Shown here: positions 39,000-48,165 of the stretch, piece by piece
Layout: the number at the start of each line of letters is the position of its first letter
Numbering within the stretch: position 1 is the stretch's first letter
Assembly (NCBI GenBank): GCA_030141605.1
Contig: JAQGDQ010002388.1
Location: forward strand, 106,452-170,451
Source of the DNA: Tubiluchus corallicola
Taxonomy: Eukaryota; Priapulida; Priapulimorpha; Priapulimorphida; Tubiluchidae
Direction: 5' to 3'
Length of the DNA: 64,000 nt
The notes under the pieces: model-generated
What the model was told of the DNA's origin: nothing
Databases searched by the model: none
The model's input: the letters and a program-made list of their open reading frames with translations, nothing else
Position numbers and translations under genes: made by a program

Positions 39000-39485
39000 A
39001 TGGCTGGTAGTGTAAATAAAGTTATTCTTGTTGGTAATCTTGGTCGTGATCCGGAAGTTCGTTATAGTCAGGATAACAATAAGATTGTTACTTTTTCGGT
39101 TGCGACTTCGGAAAGCTGGAACGATCGGGCTTCCGGTGAGCGCCGTGAGCGCACGGAATGGCATAGGATTGTGATTTTCAACACGCATTTAGCTGATATA
39201 GCGGAGCGTTATCTTCGAAAGGGAGTTAAGATTTATCTGGAGGGTCAGTTGCAGACTCGCAGTTATACGACCGCTGAAGGAACAGAGCGCACGATTACAG
39301 AGGTTGTTGTTCCACGTTTTCGGGGTGAGCTAACGATGCTTGACAGCCGCTCTTCCGGGGGGGGAGAATCTTTCGGGCAGGGTACTTCGCCATCGTCTTC
39401 TTCTGAATCATCCTCCTCTTCTCCTGACTGGAGTTCTCCTTCCGCTCCGGTTGGCAGTGATTTAGATGATGAGATTCCTTTTTAA
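39000..39485 (+). CDS. ssb: Single-stranded DNA-binding protein
   Basis: A 161-aa SSB. The OB fold begins MAGSVNKVILVGNLGRDPEVRY and includes ATSESWNDRASGERRERTEWHRIV (residues about 36-60). A Ser/Gly-rich linker follows, and the C-terminus ends DLDDEIPF, the acidic tip that recruits partners such as HolC (chi), also encoded in this window. ATG 39000, preceded by CAGGAG, is preferred over the TTG at 38973. It is divergent from uvrA. Confidence 0.96.
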   Translation: MAGSVNKVILVGNLGRDPEVRYSQDNNKIVTFSVATSESWNDRASGERRERTEWHRIVIFNTHLADIAERYLRKGVKIYLEGQLQTRSYTTAEGTERTITEVVVPRFRGELTMLDSRSSGGGESFGQGTSPSSSSESSSSSPDWSSPSAPVGSDLDDEIPF

Positions 39486-39530
39486 GGGATAGTGTTATTT
39501 CGTTAAGGAACAAACGGATATTTTTTAGCC

Positions 39531-40046
39531 ATGGTGTATAGAAGCAAGCTTTCCTTGAGTGATTTTTTGGCTCGTCTTTCCGCTGTTAAGTTATTATCAC
39601 TTGATGTTGATGGAACAATGACGGACGGCGGTCTTTATTATGATGAGAATGGTCGGGAGATGCGGCGTTATCATGTTCATGATGGGATAGGTATTTTAGC
39701 TGTGAAAAAGCTGGGAATTCCTGTTATTTTTCTGACGGCTGGCACTGTTGGAGCCATGACAAGTCGTGGAGAGCGTCTTTCTGTTGATCGTATAGTGACC
39801 AATTCAAAATACAAGGGGGATGATTTACGTTCTATTTGCCAGGAATTTTCTATTTCTCCTGTTGATGTTCTTCATATGGGTGATGATGTCAATGATCTTC
39901 ATGCGTTTGAGGTCTGTGGGCTTTCTGTTGCGCCTGCAAATGCGGTAGCGTCTGTTTTGGATAGTTGCCACTGGGTTACAGATAAGAGAGGGGGAGACGG
40001 AGCGGTCCGTGAGCTGTGTGATTTAATGACGGATGTACTGGGCTGA
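39531..40046 (+). CDS. KdsC-family HAD phosphatase (3-deoxy-D-manno-octulosonate 8-phosphate phosphatase)
   Basis: A 171-aa C0-type HAD phosphatase. The nucleophile motif is LSLDVDGTMTDG (residues about 22-33), YHVHDGIGI near residue 46, the motif II Thr in IFLTAGT near residue 66 and MGDDVNDLHAFEVCGLSVAPANA near residue 115. Fold, length and motifs match KdsC, which releases KDO for lipopolysaccharide, in line with the lipid A genes in this window. The motif II region GTVGAM differs from the usual GR-S, so substrate is inferred. Confidence 0.82.
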   Translation: MVYRSKLSLSDFLARLSAVKLLSLDVDGTMTDGGLYYDENGREMRRYHVHDGIGILAVKKLGIPVIFLTAGTVGAMTSRGERLSVDRIVTNSKYKGDDLRSICQEFSISPVDVLHMGDDVNDLHAFEVCGLSVAPANAVASVLDSCHWVTDKRGGDGAVRELCDLMTDVLG

Positions 40047-40056
40047 TTTTCATATT

Positions 40057-40587
40057 TTATTCAATGAATTCTTCGGGGTAAACGCCCCAGATATCTGTGC
40101 GTTTCACCCATCCTTCATAGCTAAAGGCTTCGATATAGCACCATGAAGAGTCAGTAGGGCAGTGTTTAATCTCACCGATAACACCAGTACTTAAAGTCGC
40201 TACAATAAAGCTATTTTCGTCAGGTTCTTCAAATATTTTCCGACTGCCTTCTGTTGTGATGAAGTGGCGTTGATTTCCTAGTAATTTATAGAACATCCAT
40301 CCCTCTTCATTTTCCCAATCCCGTACTTTTCGCCATTCGTTGTATTGACCAATGACTTCTAGGGGCGAATTGGTTTCCACATAGATCCATTCAATAGGAT
40401 AATGCATACCTGGTCCAGCTCGTAAATAGGCGGATTCTTTATTCATACTGACAAAGCGGGGTATCTCGTTTTTCAGAATGCTTGATTGTTCATCCTCAGA
40501 AGAAAAATCGACAGCCCATAAGGAAGAAAAAGACACGCTGCTTATGAGGCATACCGCTGTATATAAAAAGATGTATTTTTTTTTCAT
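40057..40587 (-). CDS. Exported SH3-domain protein
   Basis: A 176-aa protein with a cleavable signal peptide (residues 1-25, ending SLWA). It has two bacterial SH3 modules: the first at residues about 50-110 (SAYLRAGPGMHYPIEWIY...EWRKVRDWENEEGWMFYKLL), the second at residues about 115-170 (ATLSTGVIGEIKHCPTDSSWCYIEAFSYEGWVKRTDIWGVYPEE). Proteins of this kind are common in alphaproteobacteria and probably bind peptidoglycan in the periplasm. Convergent with the KdsC-like gene. Confidence 0.82.
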   Translation of the reverse strand: MKKKYIFLYTAVCLISSVSFSSLWAVDFSSEDEQSSILKNEIPRFVSMNKESAYLRAGPGMHYPIEWIYVETNSPLEVIGQYNEWRKVRDWENEEGWMFYKLLGNQRHFITTEGSRKIFEEPDENSFIVATLSTGVIGEIKHCPTDSSWCYIEAFSYEGWVKRTDIWGVYPEEFIE

Positions 40588-40997
40588 ATCTATTCTGTAA
40601 GATATTAAGCGCTATAAGTTTCAATAGGCTTTTAAGACCTATTGATTCTCTCATTCAACTTTCTTTCATTGAAGATTAAGAGATTAGGTTAAAAGCGTAA
40701 TCATTAATATCTTAATGCTCCATAGCTTAACATTTTGTAAAAATATGTTCGATATTCACGTTTATAACAGCAAGAGCAGCATGATATAGTGTTAGTGATA
40801 AAGAAGACTGAAGCCATCATTTTGCTCTATAGATATAGATAAGAACAGAGAGGCTCTTTTCCAACTGTTTTTGCTATGGAAGCTGCTATAGCATGTATTT
40901 TTGGCCGAGATTGTTTACGATGTTTGTGTAATTAGCTAATAAGAGTGCTTTAAGCGAATGGGTTCGGAAATAAAAGAAAGTGTGTTTCATAGCTAGG
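40588..40997 (+). other. Intergenic region without recognised gene
   Basis: About 410 bp between the SH3 gene and tRNA-Thr. It is AT-rich with only very short frames on either strand. Nothing recognisable was found; promoters for the flanking minus-strand SH3 gene should lie in its first 150 bp. Confidence 0.6.
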
Positions 40998-41072
40998 TGG
41001 TGCCGCCGAGTAGAATTGAACTACCGACCCCACCCTTACCAAGGGTGTGCTCTACCCCTGAGCTACGGCGGC
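40998..41072 (-). tRNA. tRNA-Thr (GGU)
   Basis: On the minus strand the cloverleaf is complete. The acceptor stem is GCCGCCG/CGGCGGC, the D arm GCTC...GAGC, the anticodon stem CACCC/GGGTG with loop TTGGTAA (anticodon GGU), and the T arm GGTAG TTCAATT CTACT. Discriminator A and an encoded CCA end follow. It reads Thr codons ACC/ACU. It stands alone between an SH3 gene and a purine permease. Confidence 0.95.
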
Positions 41073-41147
41073 ACGAACTATTTTTTAAACTATATACCCA
41101 AATATTGTTTCAATAGCAACAAACTTTTCTGTCTCTTGCGCTTTATT

Positions 41148-42437
41148 TTATATAAGGACAAAGCGGAGTGCGAAGATCAGAGCCATCACGACGATTGCGG
41201 GATTGAGTTCTTTCCACCGGCCTGTAAAAAGGCGCACGAGAGTCCATGTGATAAACCCAAGTCCGATTCCTGTTGCGATAGAGTATGTCAAGGGCATAGA
41301 GATTGCTGTAATAACGGCTGGAGCGGATATGGTAATATCTTTCCAGTCGATTTCCGATAACCCTCGTGCCATCAGGCAAGCAACATAGATCAGCGCCGGA
41401 GCGGTTGCGTAGGCGGGAACCATGGAAGCGAGAGGGAAGAAAAAGAGGGCAAGAAGAAAGAAGAATGCGAGCAAGGCCGCTGTCAGCCCTGTTTTTCCGC
41501 CTGTTTCCGTTCCGGCTGCACTTTCAATATAGGAGGTTGTCGTAGAGACGCCTAGGAAAGCTCCTGCAACGGTTGCGCTGCTGTCGGCCAGCAATGCTTT
41601 TTTAAGACGAGGGAGTTTTCCGTCTTTATCAAGCATTTTTGCTCTATGTGCGACTCCGACGAGGGTTCCGGCCGTATCGAAGAAATCAACGAACAGGAAG
41701 GTGATAATAATAATGACAATCCCGTGTGATAGAGCGCCCATAATATCCAACTTAAAAAATGTAGGTTCTATAGAGGGCGGAAGAGCAACGATTCCTTCAT
41801 AGGGCACGATTCCCCCTACTATACCTGCTAGTGTTACGGCAAGAATTGATATAAGGATTGCGCCTGCGATACGAAAAGCACTGAGTGTGACAATCATGAT
41901 AAATCCACCGCATGCGAGCAGGACAGTAGGATCTTGCATATTTCCCAATGTTACCATAGTCGCTTCATGTTTAACGACGATATTTGCGTTAGACATTCCG
42001 ATAATGGCCAGAAACAGTCCTATTCCTGCTGATATGGCGACTTTAAGATCTTTCGGAATGCTGTTGATAAGCCATTCTCGAATAGGGAGTACACTGATGA
42101 TGATAAAGAGGATTCCCGAGACAAATACGGCTCCCAGCCCGACTTCCCAAGTGAGTCCCATTCCTAGGACAACGCCGTATGTGAACCATGCGTTAAGGCC
42201 CATTCCCGGAGCGAGACCAAAAGGATAATTTGCGTACAGCCCCATAATCATGCATCCGATTGCCGCAGCAATACATGTTGCGACAAACACGGCGCCGAAA
42301 TCCATTCCTGTTTCTGATAAAATTGCAGGATTGACAAAAATGATATAGGACATTGTCAAAAAGGTGGTTCCTGCTGCTAGAAACTCTTGTTGCAGCGTGC
42401 TTTCTTTTTCGTGAAGTTTAAAGATTTTCTCAAGCAT
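41148..42437 (-). CDS. NCS2-family purine permease, AzgA type
   Basis: A 429-aa inner-membrane transporter with 12-14 hydrophobic segments, importing hypoxanthine, guanine or adenine with protons. Family landmarks are GTTFLTMSYIIFVNP near residue 24, GLAPGMGLNAWFTY near residue 73, FLFVDFFDTAGTLVGVAHRA near residue 235 and the STTTSYIESAAGTETGGKTG loop near residue 280. ATG at 42437, after AGAGAG, gives the usual N-terminus; the open frame continues upstream. Such a salvage importer suits an organism taking up host or environmental purines. Confidence 0.9.
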   Translation of the reverse strand: MLEKIFKLHEKESTLQQEFLAAGTTFLTMSYIIFVNPAILSETGMDFGAVFVATCIAAAIGCMIMGLYANYPFGLAPGMGLNAWFTYGVVLGMGLTWEVGLGAVFVSGILFIIISVLPIREWLINSIPKDLKVAISAGIGLFLAIIGMSNANIVVKHEATMVTLGNMQDPTVLLACGGFIMIVTLSAFRIAGAILISILAVTLAGIVGGIVPYEGIVALPPSIEPTFFKLDIMGALSHGIVIIIITFLFVDFFDTAGTLVGVAHRAKMLDKDGKLPRLKKALLADSSATVAGAFLGVSTTTSYIESAAGTETGGKTGLTAALLAFFFLLALFFFPLASMVPAYATAPALIYVACLMARGLSEIDWKDITISAPAVITAISMPLTYSIATGIGLGFITWTLVRLFTGRWKELNPAIVVMALIFALRFVLI

Positions 42438-43201
42438 TGTTCTCTCTTTTGGTTTTTTGCATATATAAAATCTCCTTTTGTTTTCTTTACGTATGATAAA
42501 AACCAAGAAAACAGTTAGGATAAAATTATTGACAAAACTCTAGCTTTTTTATAGAGAGGATACAAATCTTTTTTAAAATTTGAGTCTTTTTTCGGAAAAA
42601 ATAATAGAGAATAACAAAGAGAAACAGAAGGCGTCCTCTCTTCCCTAACACGGGTTTATGCACCTCCCCTTCTCGCTTTTCTTAAATTGGAATAAAAGCG
42701 CCTATTAAAGAATATCCATCAGAATATTTCGCTTTTAAAAAGTATAGAGTGAAATATAAAGATGACAGCTTTCTTTTTACATAGTTAACAGTTGGTAGAG
42801 ACGCAGGGACTGATTCGGATTATGCTAACAGAATTCTTAAAGTTGCAGGCTTGGCAATTCCATTGGAGTATCTTTCAAAGGAAGCGGCCAAAGAGTAATT
42901 AATCAGAATATTATGGAGAATATAGAAGTAATATTACTACAGTAGCGACTTTATTATCCCCTGCTTTTTTCAACAAATAAACTTTTATGAAAATAAAATC
43001 TATTATTAACAGGGGTATTTTTATCCTTTCTGCTGTTATATTTCGGCACAATCATTATTTCTTTGTACTAGTGAATTTTTTTCAGAAATAAATATGGTTT
43101 TTCTTGCCAGTCGGCGGTTTTTATATTAATGTGTTAGCACTTTATAATAGAAAACACATGCGAAAATTAATATATTTTTCCCCTTAAGGGGTGGAAACAT
43201 A
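42438..43201 (+). other. Long gene-poor interval between the permease and rpsB
   Basis: About 760 bp, AT-rich, without an intact gene. It holds a possible short HAD-like remnant (42785-42898), a perfect 12-bp palindrome CCCCTTAAGGGG at 43180-43191, and the promoter regions of the two divergent flanking genes. No purine riboswitch core was recognised upstream of the permease. Confidence 0.6.
42785..42898 (+). pseudogene. Possible C-terminal remnant of a SerB-like HAD phosphatase
   Basis: An open stretch of 37 codons without a start reads LTVGRDAGTDSDYANRILKV, then AGLAIPLEYLSKEAAKE and a stop. The VG(D)...D...ILKVAGLAI pattern followed by KEAA resembles motif IV of phosphoserine phosphatase (VGDGANDLPMIKAAGLGIA). 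The match needs a small insertion and the rest of the gene is gone. This is a tentative reading of a short fragment. Confidence 0.3.
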
Positions 43202-43259
43202 TTCCGGTGTTTTTTGCTTTTTCTTGCAAAAGACCAATTTCGCAGAGGAATAACCGGAA
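43202..43259 (+). promoter_or_regulatory. Possible structured leader of rpsB
   Basis: TTCCGGT at 43202-43208 pairs with ACCGGAA at 43253-43259. Between them TTTGC (43213-43217) pairs with GCAAA (43226-43230), giving an outer stem enclosing an inner hairpin. The structure ends 19 nt before the rpsB ATG and takes in the GGAAA that could serve as ribosome-binding site. S2 is known to repress its own operon through the leader in some bacteria; a similar role here is inferred. Confidence 0.4.
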
Positions 43260-43278
43260 AAGAAAGGATGATTGATTC

Positions 43279-44199
43279 ATGCCGTTACCGAAATTTACTA
43301 TTCGCCAGCTTCTTGAGGCTGGTGTTCATTTTGGTCATAATGTTTGCCGTTGGAGTCCCAAGATGGCTCCTTATATTTATGGCTCCCGCAATAATATTCA
43401 TATTATTGATCTTCAGCAAACCGCGCCTTTGCTTTATAATGCCATGCAGATGGTAGAAGAAAAGGTCGCCGAGGGAGGGCGTATTTTATTTGTTGGGACA
43501 AAACGTCAGGCAAGCCCTATTATTGCTGCTTCTGCGAAGAAGTGCGGCCAGTATTTTATTAACCATCGTTGGCTTGGTGGAATGTTGACGAACTGGAAGA
43601 CCATTTCTTTATCTATTGGGCGGCTTGAAGAGTTGAACAGCACGTTAGAAAATGACACGCAAGGTTTGACGAAAAAGGAAATCCTTCAGTTGACGCGCAA
43701 GCGTGACAAGCTTGAAAGAACGCTTGGCGGCATTAAAGAGATGGGAGGTCTTCCTGATATTGTTTTTGTTATTGATACGAATAAAGAAGCGATAGCGGTT
43801 GCCGAGGCAAATTGTTTAAATATTCCTGTTATTGGAATTTTAGACACAAACAGTATTCCCGATACAATTAATTACCCTATTCCCGGTAATGATGACGCGA
43901 CCCGTGCTATTGAGCTTTACTGTAATCTCATTGCGGATTCCGCTCTTTCCGGTATTATGAGGGAGATGGATGATGCGGGCGCTTCCAGTGATCCGATTGT
44001 TGATCCTGCTCTTGTCGAGCCTGCCCTTGCAGAGCCTGATAATCAGGGTGTTTCATCTTCCGATGGAGAAGCGGCATTGCCGAAAGATACTCCTGAAGAG
44101 CCTTCTTTGACAGAAGAGCAGTCTTCTACTCAGCAGGAAGATTCTGCCTTAAAAGAAGAGATCAAAGAGCCTTCAGCAACAGAAGAGAAAAAAGACTAG
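43279..44199 (+). CDS. rpsB: Small ribosomal subunit protein uS2
   Basis: A 306-aa S2. The conserved core covers residues 1-230: [65 protein letters not shown] and [26 protein letters not shown]. The last 75 residues are an acidic, Pro/Ser/Glu-rich extension with repeated PALVEP/PALAEP-type units, which standard S2 of about 240-260 aa lacks. Acidic S2 tails occur in other alphaproteobacteria. tsf follows 62 bp downstream, the universal order. Confidence 0.96.
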   Translation: MPLPKFTIRQLLEAGVHFGHNVCRWSPKMAPYIYGSRNNIHIIDLQQTAPLLYNAMQMVEEKVAEGGRILFVGTKRQASPIIAASAKKCGQYFINHRWLGGMLTNWKTISLSIGRLEELNSTLENDTQGLTKKEILQLTRKRDKLERTLGGIKEMGGLPDIVFVIDTNKEAIAVAEANCLNIPVIGILDTNSIPDTINYPIPGNDDATRAIELYCNLIADSALSGIMREMDDAGASSDPIVDPALVEPALAEPDNQGVSSSDGEAALPKDTPEEPSLTEEQSSTQQEDSALKEEIKEPSATEEKKD

Positions 44200-44261
44200 C
44201 TCTTTATTTTAAAAGCGGTTTTTTTCAGAAAGAGTTTAGAAAGTTTTAAGGAGAGTTACAA

Positions 44262-45161
44262 ATGGCACAAATTACGGCCTCTATGGTTAAGGCGTTACGT
44301 GACAAAACGAGTGCAGGTATGATGGATTGCAAGAAAGCGTTAACAGAGACTGATGGCAATATTGAGGAGGCGATCAGCTGGCTTCGTAAGAAAGGTTTGG
44401 CCTCAGCGGCGAAGAAGGCAGGGCGGACAGCGGCGGACGGTCTTATCGCGGTTGTGTCTGATGGAAGTGCGGCTTCTATTATTGAAGTGAATAGCGAGAC
44501 AGATTTTGTTGCGCGTAACGAGCAGTTTCAGTTATTTACGAAAACTGTTTGCCAGTTGACGCTTGAGACAAAAAAATCCATTGATGATTTAAAGGCTCAT
44601 ACTTATCCGGGCTCTAGTCATACAGTTGATGAAGAGCTTACCAATCTTATTGCGACAATTGGGGAAAATATATCTTTACGCCGTAATGCGCATCTTGATG
44701 TTTCCGATGGTCTTATGGGCTCGTATGTTCACAATGCTGTCATGGCAGGGCTTGGAAAGATTGGTGTTCTTGTTTCTCTTGAAGGAAGCCATCCTGAGCA
44801 GGAAACAATTGCCAAGCAGATAGCGATGCATATTGCCGCCTCATCTCCTTTAGCGTTGGATGAGGCGTCTCTTGATTCGTCTCTTGTTCAGAAGGAGCGC
44901 GATATTTATCGTGAGAAGGCGCTGGCGTCTGGCAAGCCTGAAAATGTTGTTGAAAAGATGATCGAAGGTCAGATAAAGAAATTCCAAAAAGAAAACTGTC
45001 TTGTTGATCAGCTTTTTGTTATTGATACGAAAAAGACCGTTGGGCAAGCTGTTGCGGAATATGGATTAACGATTTCTGCCTTTATTCGTTATGAGCTTGG
45101 AGAAGGCATTGAGAAAAAAGAAGATGATTTTGCCGCTGAGGTTGCTAAGGCGGTTCAATAG
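44262..45161 (+). CDS. tsf: Elongation factor Ts
   Basis: Nucleotide-exchange factor for EF-Tu. The 299-aa protein begins with the UBA-like domain (KALRDKTSAGMMDCKKALTETDGNIEEAISWLRKKG). This is followed by the first dimerisation subdomain with EVNSETDFVARNEQF near residue 75, HIAASSPLAL near residue 190 and the coiled-coil region. It shares an operon with rpsB and is followed by a strong terminator. Confidence 0.97.
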   Translation: MAQITASMVKALRDKTSAGMMDCKKALTETDGNIEEAISWLRKKGLASAAKKAGRTAADGLIAVVSDGSAASIIEVNSETDFVARNEQFQLFTKTVCQLTLETKKSIDDLKAHTYPGSSHTVDEELTNLIATIGENISLRRNAHLDVSDGLMGSYVHNAVMAGLGKIGVLVSLEGSHPEQETIAKQIAMHIAASSPLALDEASLDSSLVQKERDIYREKALASGKPENVVEKMIEGQIKKFQKENCLVDQLFVIDTKKTVGQAVAEYGLTISAFIRYELGEGIEKKEDDFAAEVAKAVQ

Positions 45162-45173
45162 TCATTTAATTTA

Positions 45174-45206
45174 GCCCCTCACTGTTTTTCGGTTGAGGGG
45201 TTTTTA
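45174..45206 (+). terminator. Rho-independent terminator after tsf
   Basis: A 7-bp perfect stem, CCCCTCA (45175-45181) with TGAGGGG (45194-45200), has a 12-nt loop and is followed at once by TTTTT. It separates rpsB-tsf from pyrH onward. Confidence 0.9.
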
Positions 45207-45311
45207 TTTATTTTTTCTCTATGTGTGCAGAATTCATCTTTACGGGCTAGCGTCTTTTCTATATCGTAGAAATGGATCGGAAAAGTTATTTTACAAATGA
45301 GGGACAAAACC

Positions 45312-46043
45312 ATGCATAATGGCCCTAGGTATAAAAGGATTCTTTTGAAACTTTCTGGAGAGGCGTTAATGGGTGAGAGGGATTTTGGTCTTTGCCCAGA
45401 GACGTTAAGGAAGTTTGGATATGAGATCAAGGCGGCTCATGATTACGGTATACAGATTTCTATAGTGATTGGTGCCGGTAATATTTTCCGTGGTGTTTCT
45501 GCGGAAGCTTTAGGAATAGAGCGGACAAACGCTGATTATATGGGGATGCTCGCAACGGTTATGAATGCTGTTGCGGTTCAGAATGTTTTGGAATCGCTAG
45601 GAATACAGACGCGTGTTCAATCTGCTATTCCGATGGATATGGTTTGCGAGCGTTATATTCGGCGTCGCGCTATTCGCCATATGGAGAAGAATCGTATTGT
45701 TATTTTTGCGGCTGGAACGGGCAATCCGTTTTTTACGACAGATACGGCTGCGGCGCTTCGTGCAATTGAGATGGGATGTGATTCGTTAATCAAAGGAACG
45801 AATGTTGATGGTGTTTATGATAAGGATCCGAAGAAGAACCCGGATGCTATTTTTCATTCTCATTTAAGCTGGCAGTATGTTCTTGAGCGGAATTTATGTG
45901 TTATGGATGCTGCGGCGATTGTTTTAGCGCGTGATAATAACATTCCAATTACAGTTTTCAATATTCATCGCAAAGGAGCTTTTCTGAAGATCTTTCAGAA
46001 TGAAGGCACTTTTACAGTCATCGATAAGGGAGATGAGACATGA
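45312..46043 (+). CDS. pyrH: UMP kinase
   Basis: Phosphorylates UMP to UDP; an amino-acid-kinase fold hexamer regulated by GTP and UTP. Seen are [13 protein letters not shown] near residue 8, [11 protein letters not shown] near residue 50, [13 protein letters not shown] near residue 72, [20 protein letters not shown] near residue 130 and [19 protein letters not shown] near residue 157. ATG 45312 is preferred because AGGG lies about 10 nt upstream and the N-terminus is then standard; ATG 45297 is the alternative. The stop overlaps frr. Confidence 0.96.
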   Translation: MHNGPRYKRILLKLSGEALMGERDFGLCPETLRKFGYEIKAAHDYGIQISIVIGAGNIFRGVSAEALGIERTNADYMGMLATVMNAVAVQNVLESLGIQTRVQSAIPMDMVCERYIRRRAIRHMEKNRIVIFAAGTGNPFFTTDTAAALRAIEMGCDSLIKGTNVDGVYDKDPKKNPDAIFHSHLSWQYVLERNLCVMDAAAIVLARDNNIPITVFNIHRKGAFLKIFQNEGTFTVIDKGDET

Positions 46044-46609
46044 CCTTTACAGATATTGATATGTTAAGCAAGGACACCAAGCGTCGGATGCAGGGAGCGT
46101 TAAATTCTTTACAGCAGGATCTTAATGGTTTAAGGACTGGTCGGGCCCATGCGGGTCTTTTTGATCCGATTGTGGTTGATGCTTATGGATCTTCAATGCC
46201 GCTCAATCAGGTTGGGGCGGTTAACGTTTTGGACGCGCGGATGCTTTCTATTCAAGTTTGGGATAAATCTCTTGTCACGAGTGTTGAGAAGGCGATCCGC
46301 AATTCGGCTTTAGGTTTAAACCCTATGGCGGAAGGACAAGTGGTTCGGATTCCTGTTCCGCCTTTGACAGAGGAGCGTCGTGTTGAGCTTACCAAGGTTG
46401 CACGTAAGTATACGGAAGAGGCGCGCATAGCGATTCGTAATATTCGTCGTCATGCTATTGATAGTTTAAAAGCGGCTGAGAAGAACAGCCATATATCGCA
46501 GGATGAGCTTCACACACATTCTGATACTATTCAAGATCTGACGGATCAATTTATCAAGGAGCTCGATCTTCTTTTAGCTTCAAAAGAGGAAGAAATCATG
46601 CATGTATAG
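46040..46609 (+). CDS. frr: Ribosome recycling factor
   Basis: Splits post-termination ribosomes with EF-G. The 189-aa protein has the three-helix bundle sequences [34 protein letters not shown] (residues about 17-50), [32 protein letters not shown] near residue 85 and [22 protein letters not shown] near residue 125. It overlaps the pyrH stop by 4 bp. frr-uppS-cdsA follow in the standard order. Confidence 0.97.
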   Translation: MTFTDIDMLSKDTKRRMQGALNSLQQDLNGLRTGRAHAGLFDPIVVDAYGSSMPLNQVGAVNVLDARMLSIQVWDKSLVTSVEKAIRNSALGLNPMAEGQVVRIPVPPLTEERRVELTKVARKYTEEARIAIRNIRRHAIDSLKAAEKNSHISQDELHTHSDTIQDLTDQFIKELDLLLASKEEEIMHV

Positions 46610-46637
46610 GGCATGAATCTGTATATAAGGATTTATA

Positions 46638-47354
46638 TTGACTTCTTTTTCTCATACATCATTATCTCATGTTGCTATTATTATGGATGGAAACAGGCGG
46701 TGGGCTAGGAAAAGGAATTATCTTCCTTCTCATGGGCATAAGAGAGGAATTGATGCAGCGCGTAGAGCGATTAAGGCAGCATTATCTCATTCGATTCCTT
46801 ATCTAACGCTTTTTGGTTTTTCCGCGGAGAATTGGACTCGTCCTCCTGATGAAATCAGTGATCTGATTTCTTTGGTTCATCATCATCTGTCTCATGAGCT
46901 TCCTTGGTTTCACGAACATGAGATTTGTGTTTCTATCATGGGGGAACAGGAGCGTTTTTCTGAAAAGACTATTCGTCTTATCAGGCAGGTTCAGGAACAG
47001 ACCGCGCGTTATAAACGAATGACCTTGACCATTGCGTTAAGTTACAGTGGTCGCAATGAAATCATAAAAGCGATCAGGCAGATTGCTGAATCGATTTCTC
47101 GTCAGGAGATTTCTTTTGAGGATATTTCTGAATCACTGATATCACGTTACCTTTATACCAGTGAGATTCCTGATCCTGATTTTATTTTGCGAACAAGTGG
47201 TGAGAAGCGCCTCAGTAATTTTCTTCTTTGGCAGTCGGCTTATACAGAGCTTATTTTTCAGGATGTTCTCTGGCCTGATTTTACAGAACAGCATTTTCAT
47301 GAGGCTATTGTTGATTATATGAAAAGGGAAAGACGCTATGGTGGAAACACGTAA
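46638..47354 (+). CDS. uppS: Undecaprenyl diphosphate synthase, TTG start
   Basis: Adds isopentenyl units in cis to make the C55 carrier lipid precursor for peptidoglycan and LPS. It shows HVAIIMDGNRRWARKR near residue 11 with the catalytic Asp, GHKRGIDAARR near residue 32, LTLFGFSAENWTRP near residue 56 and the C-terminal DFILRTSGEKRLSNFLLWQSAYTELIF. The only in-frame ATG lies inside the active-site motif (MDGN), so the TTG at 46638, preceded by AAGGA, is the likely start. It overlaps cdsA by 17 bp. Confidence 0.94.
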   Translation: MTSFSHTSLSHVAIIMDGNRRWARKRNYLPSHGHKRGIDAARRAIKAALSHSIPYLTLFGFSAENWTRPPDEISDLISLVHHHLSHELPWFHEHEICVSIMGEQERFSEKTIRLIRQVQEQTARYKRMTLTIALSYSGRNEIIKAIRQIAESISRQEISFEDISESLISRYLYTSEIPDPDFILRTSGEKRLSNFLLWQSAYTELIFQDVLWPDFTEQHFHEAIVDYMKRERRYGGNT

Positions 47355-48165
47355 TCATTCATGGGAGGCACTTCGTTCTCGTTTTTTGTCTGCCTTTATT
47401 CTTGCGCCTATTGTTATTGGGATGATTTTTGTTCCTGTTCTTTTTTATTTATTGATAGCGGCTATTGTTGTTTTTCTTGTTTTTGAATGGAATATGATTT
47501 GCGGTCAGAAAAAAAAGGCTTCTATCGGGAATAGTGTTGAGATTCTCTTATTATTTCTATGTATTGCCTTGTCTGTAGCTACAGCAAGCTTTATATGGGG
47601 ATTATTTGGAATTTGTTTTTTTTCTTTTATTTTTTTTCTTGTGCTGCGTTCTTGTTTTCCCTCTTCTCCTATGAGGGATCTTTTATGGTTGATTACTGGT
47701 TTTGTTTATTTTTCCTTGTTTGTCACCGCTATTGGTTTTCTATATCAATTTCCCGATGGTATTTCTATTGTTTTCTGGATTCTTCTAACTGTTTGGGCGA
47801 CAGATATCGGGGCATATTTTGTTGGAATAAGGGTTGGGGGCCCTAAGCTGGCTCCTAGAATCAGCCCAAAGAAAACTTGGTCTGGATTATTGGGAGGAAT
47901 TGTTTCTGCGGCGATTGTCAGTGTTTGTTTTTCATTTTTCAGTGAACTGCCTTTGTATTTTCTTTTTATTGCTGGTGTATTTTCGGCGATTATTTCCCAA
48001 GGGGGTGATTTAATGGAATCTGCTTTTAAGCGTCGTTTTCAAGTTAAGGATTCAGGAACGCTTATTCCGGGGCATGGTGGTCTGCTTGATCGTGTTGATG
48101 GTTTACTGGCTGTCGTTCCTATTGTTGCTTTACTTCTGCCTCTTTTCCGGGATTGTTTTTTATGA
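47338..48165 (+). CDS. cdsA: Phosphatidate cytidylyltransferase
   Basis: Makes CDP-diacylglycerol for all phospholipids. The 275-aa protein has seven to eight membrane helices. The family signature near the C-terminus is complete: KRRFQVKDSGTLIPGHGGLLDRVDGLL (residues about 235-261), with the metal-binding Asp residues, and the upstream WATDIGAYFVGIRVGGPKLAPRISPKKTWSG is near residue 157. It overlaps uppS upstream and dxr downstream (ATGA). Confidence 0.95.
   Translation: MVETRNHSWEALRSRFLSAFILAPIVIGMIFVPVLFYLLIAAIVVFLVFEWNMICGQKKKASIGNSVEILLLFLCIALSVATASFIWGLFGICFFSFIFFLVLRSCFPSSPMRDLLWLITGFVYFSLFVTAIGFLYQFPDGISIVFWILLTVWATDIGAYFVGIRVGGPKLAPRISPKKTWSGLLGGIVSAAIVSVCFSFFSELPLYFLFIAGVFSAIISQGGDLMESAFKRRFQVKDSGTLIPGHGGLLDRVDGLLAVVPIVALLLPLFRDCFL

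Noticed and set aside
40940-40960. AAGAGTGCTTT resembling a CIRCE half-site
   Set aside because: Single half-site only, with no inverted partner and no chaperone gene nearby.
42438-42780. Possible purine riboswitch upstream of the AzgA-type permease
   Set aside because: I could not find the three-way junction core or the conserved loop sequences, and such riboswitches are rare in alphaproteobacteria.
43135-43145. TTAGCACT resembling half of a CIRCE operator before rpsB
   Set aside because: The matching GAGTGCTAA arm is absent at the required 9-bp spacing, and no heat-shock gene follows.
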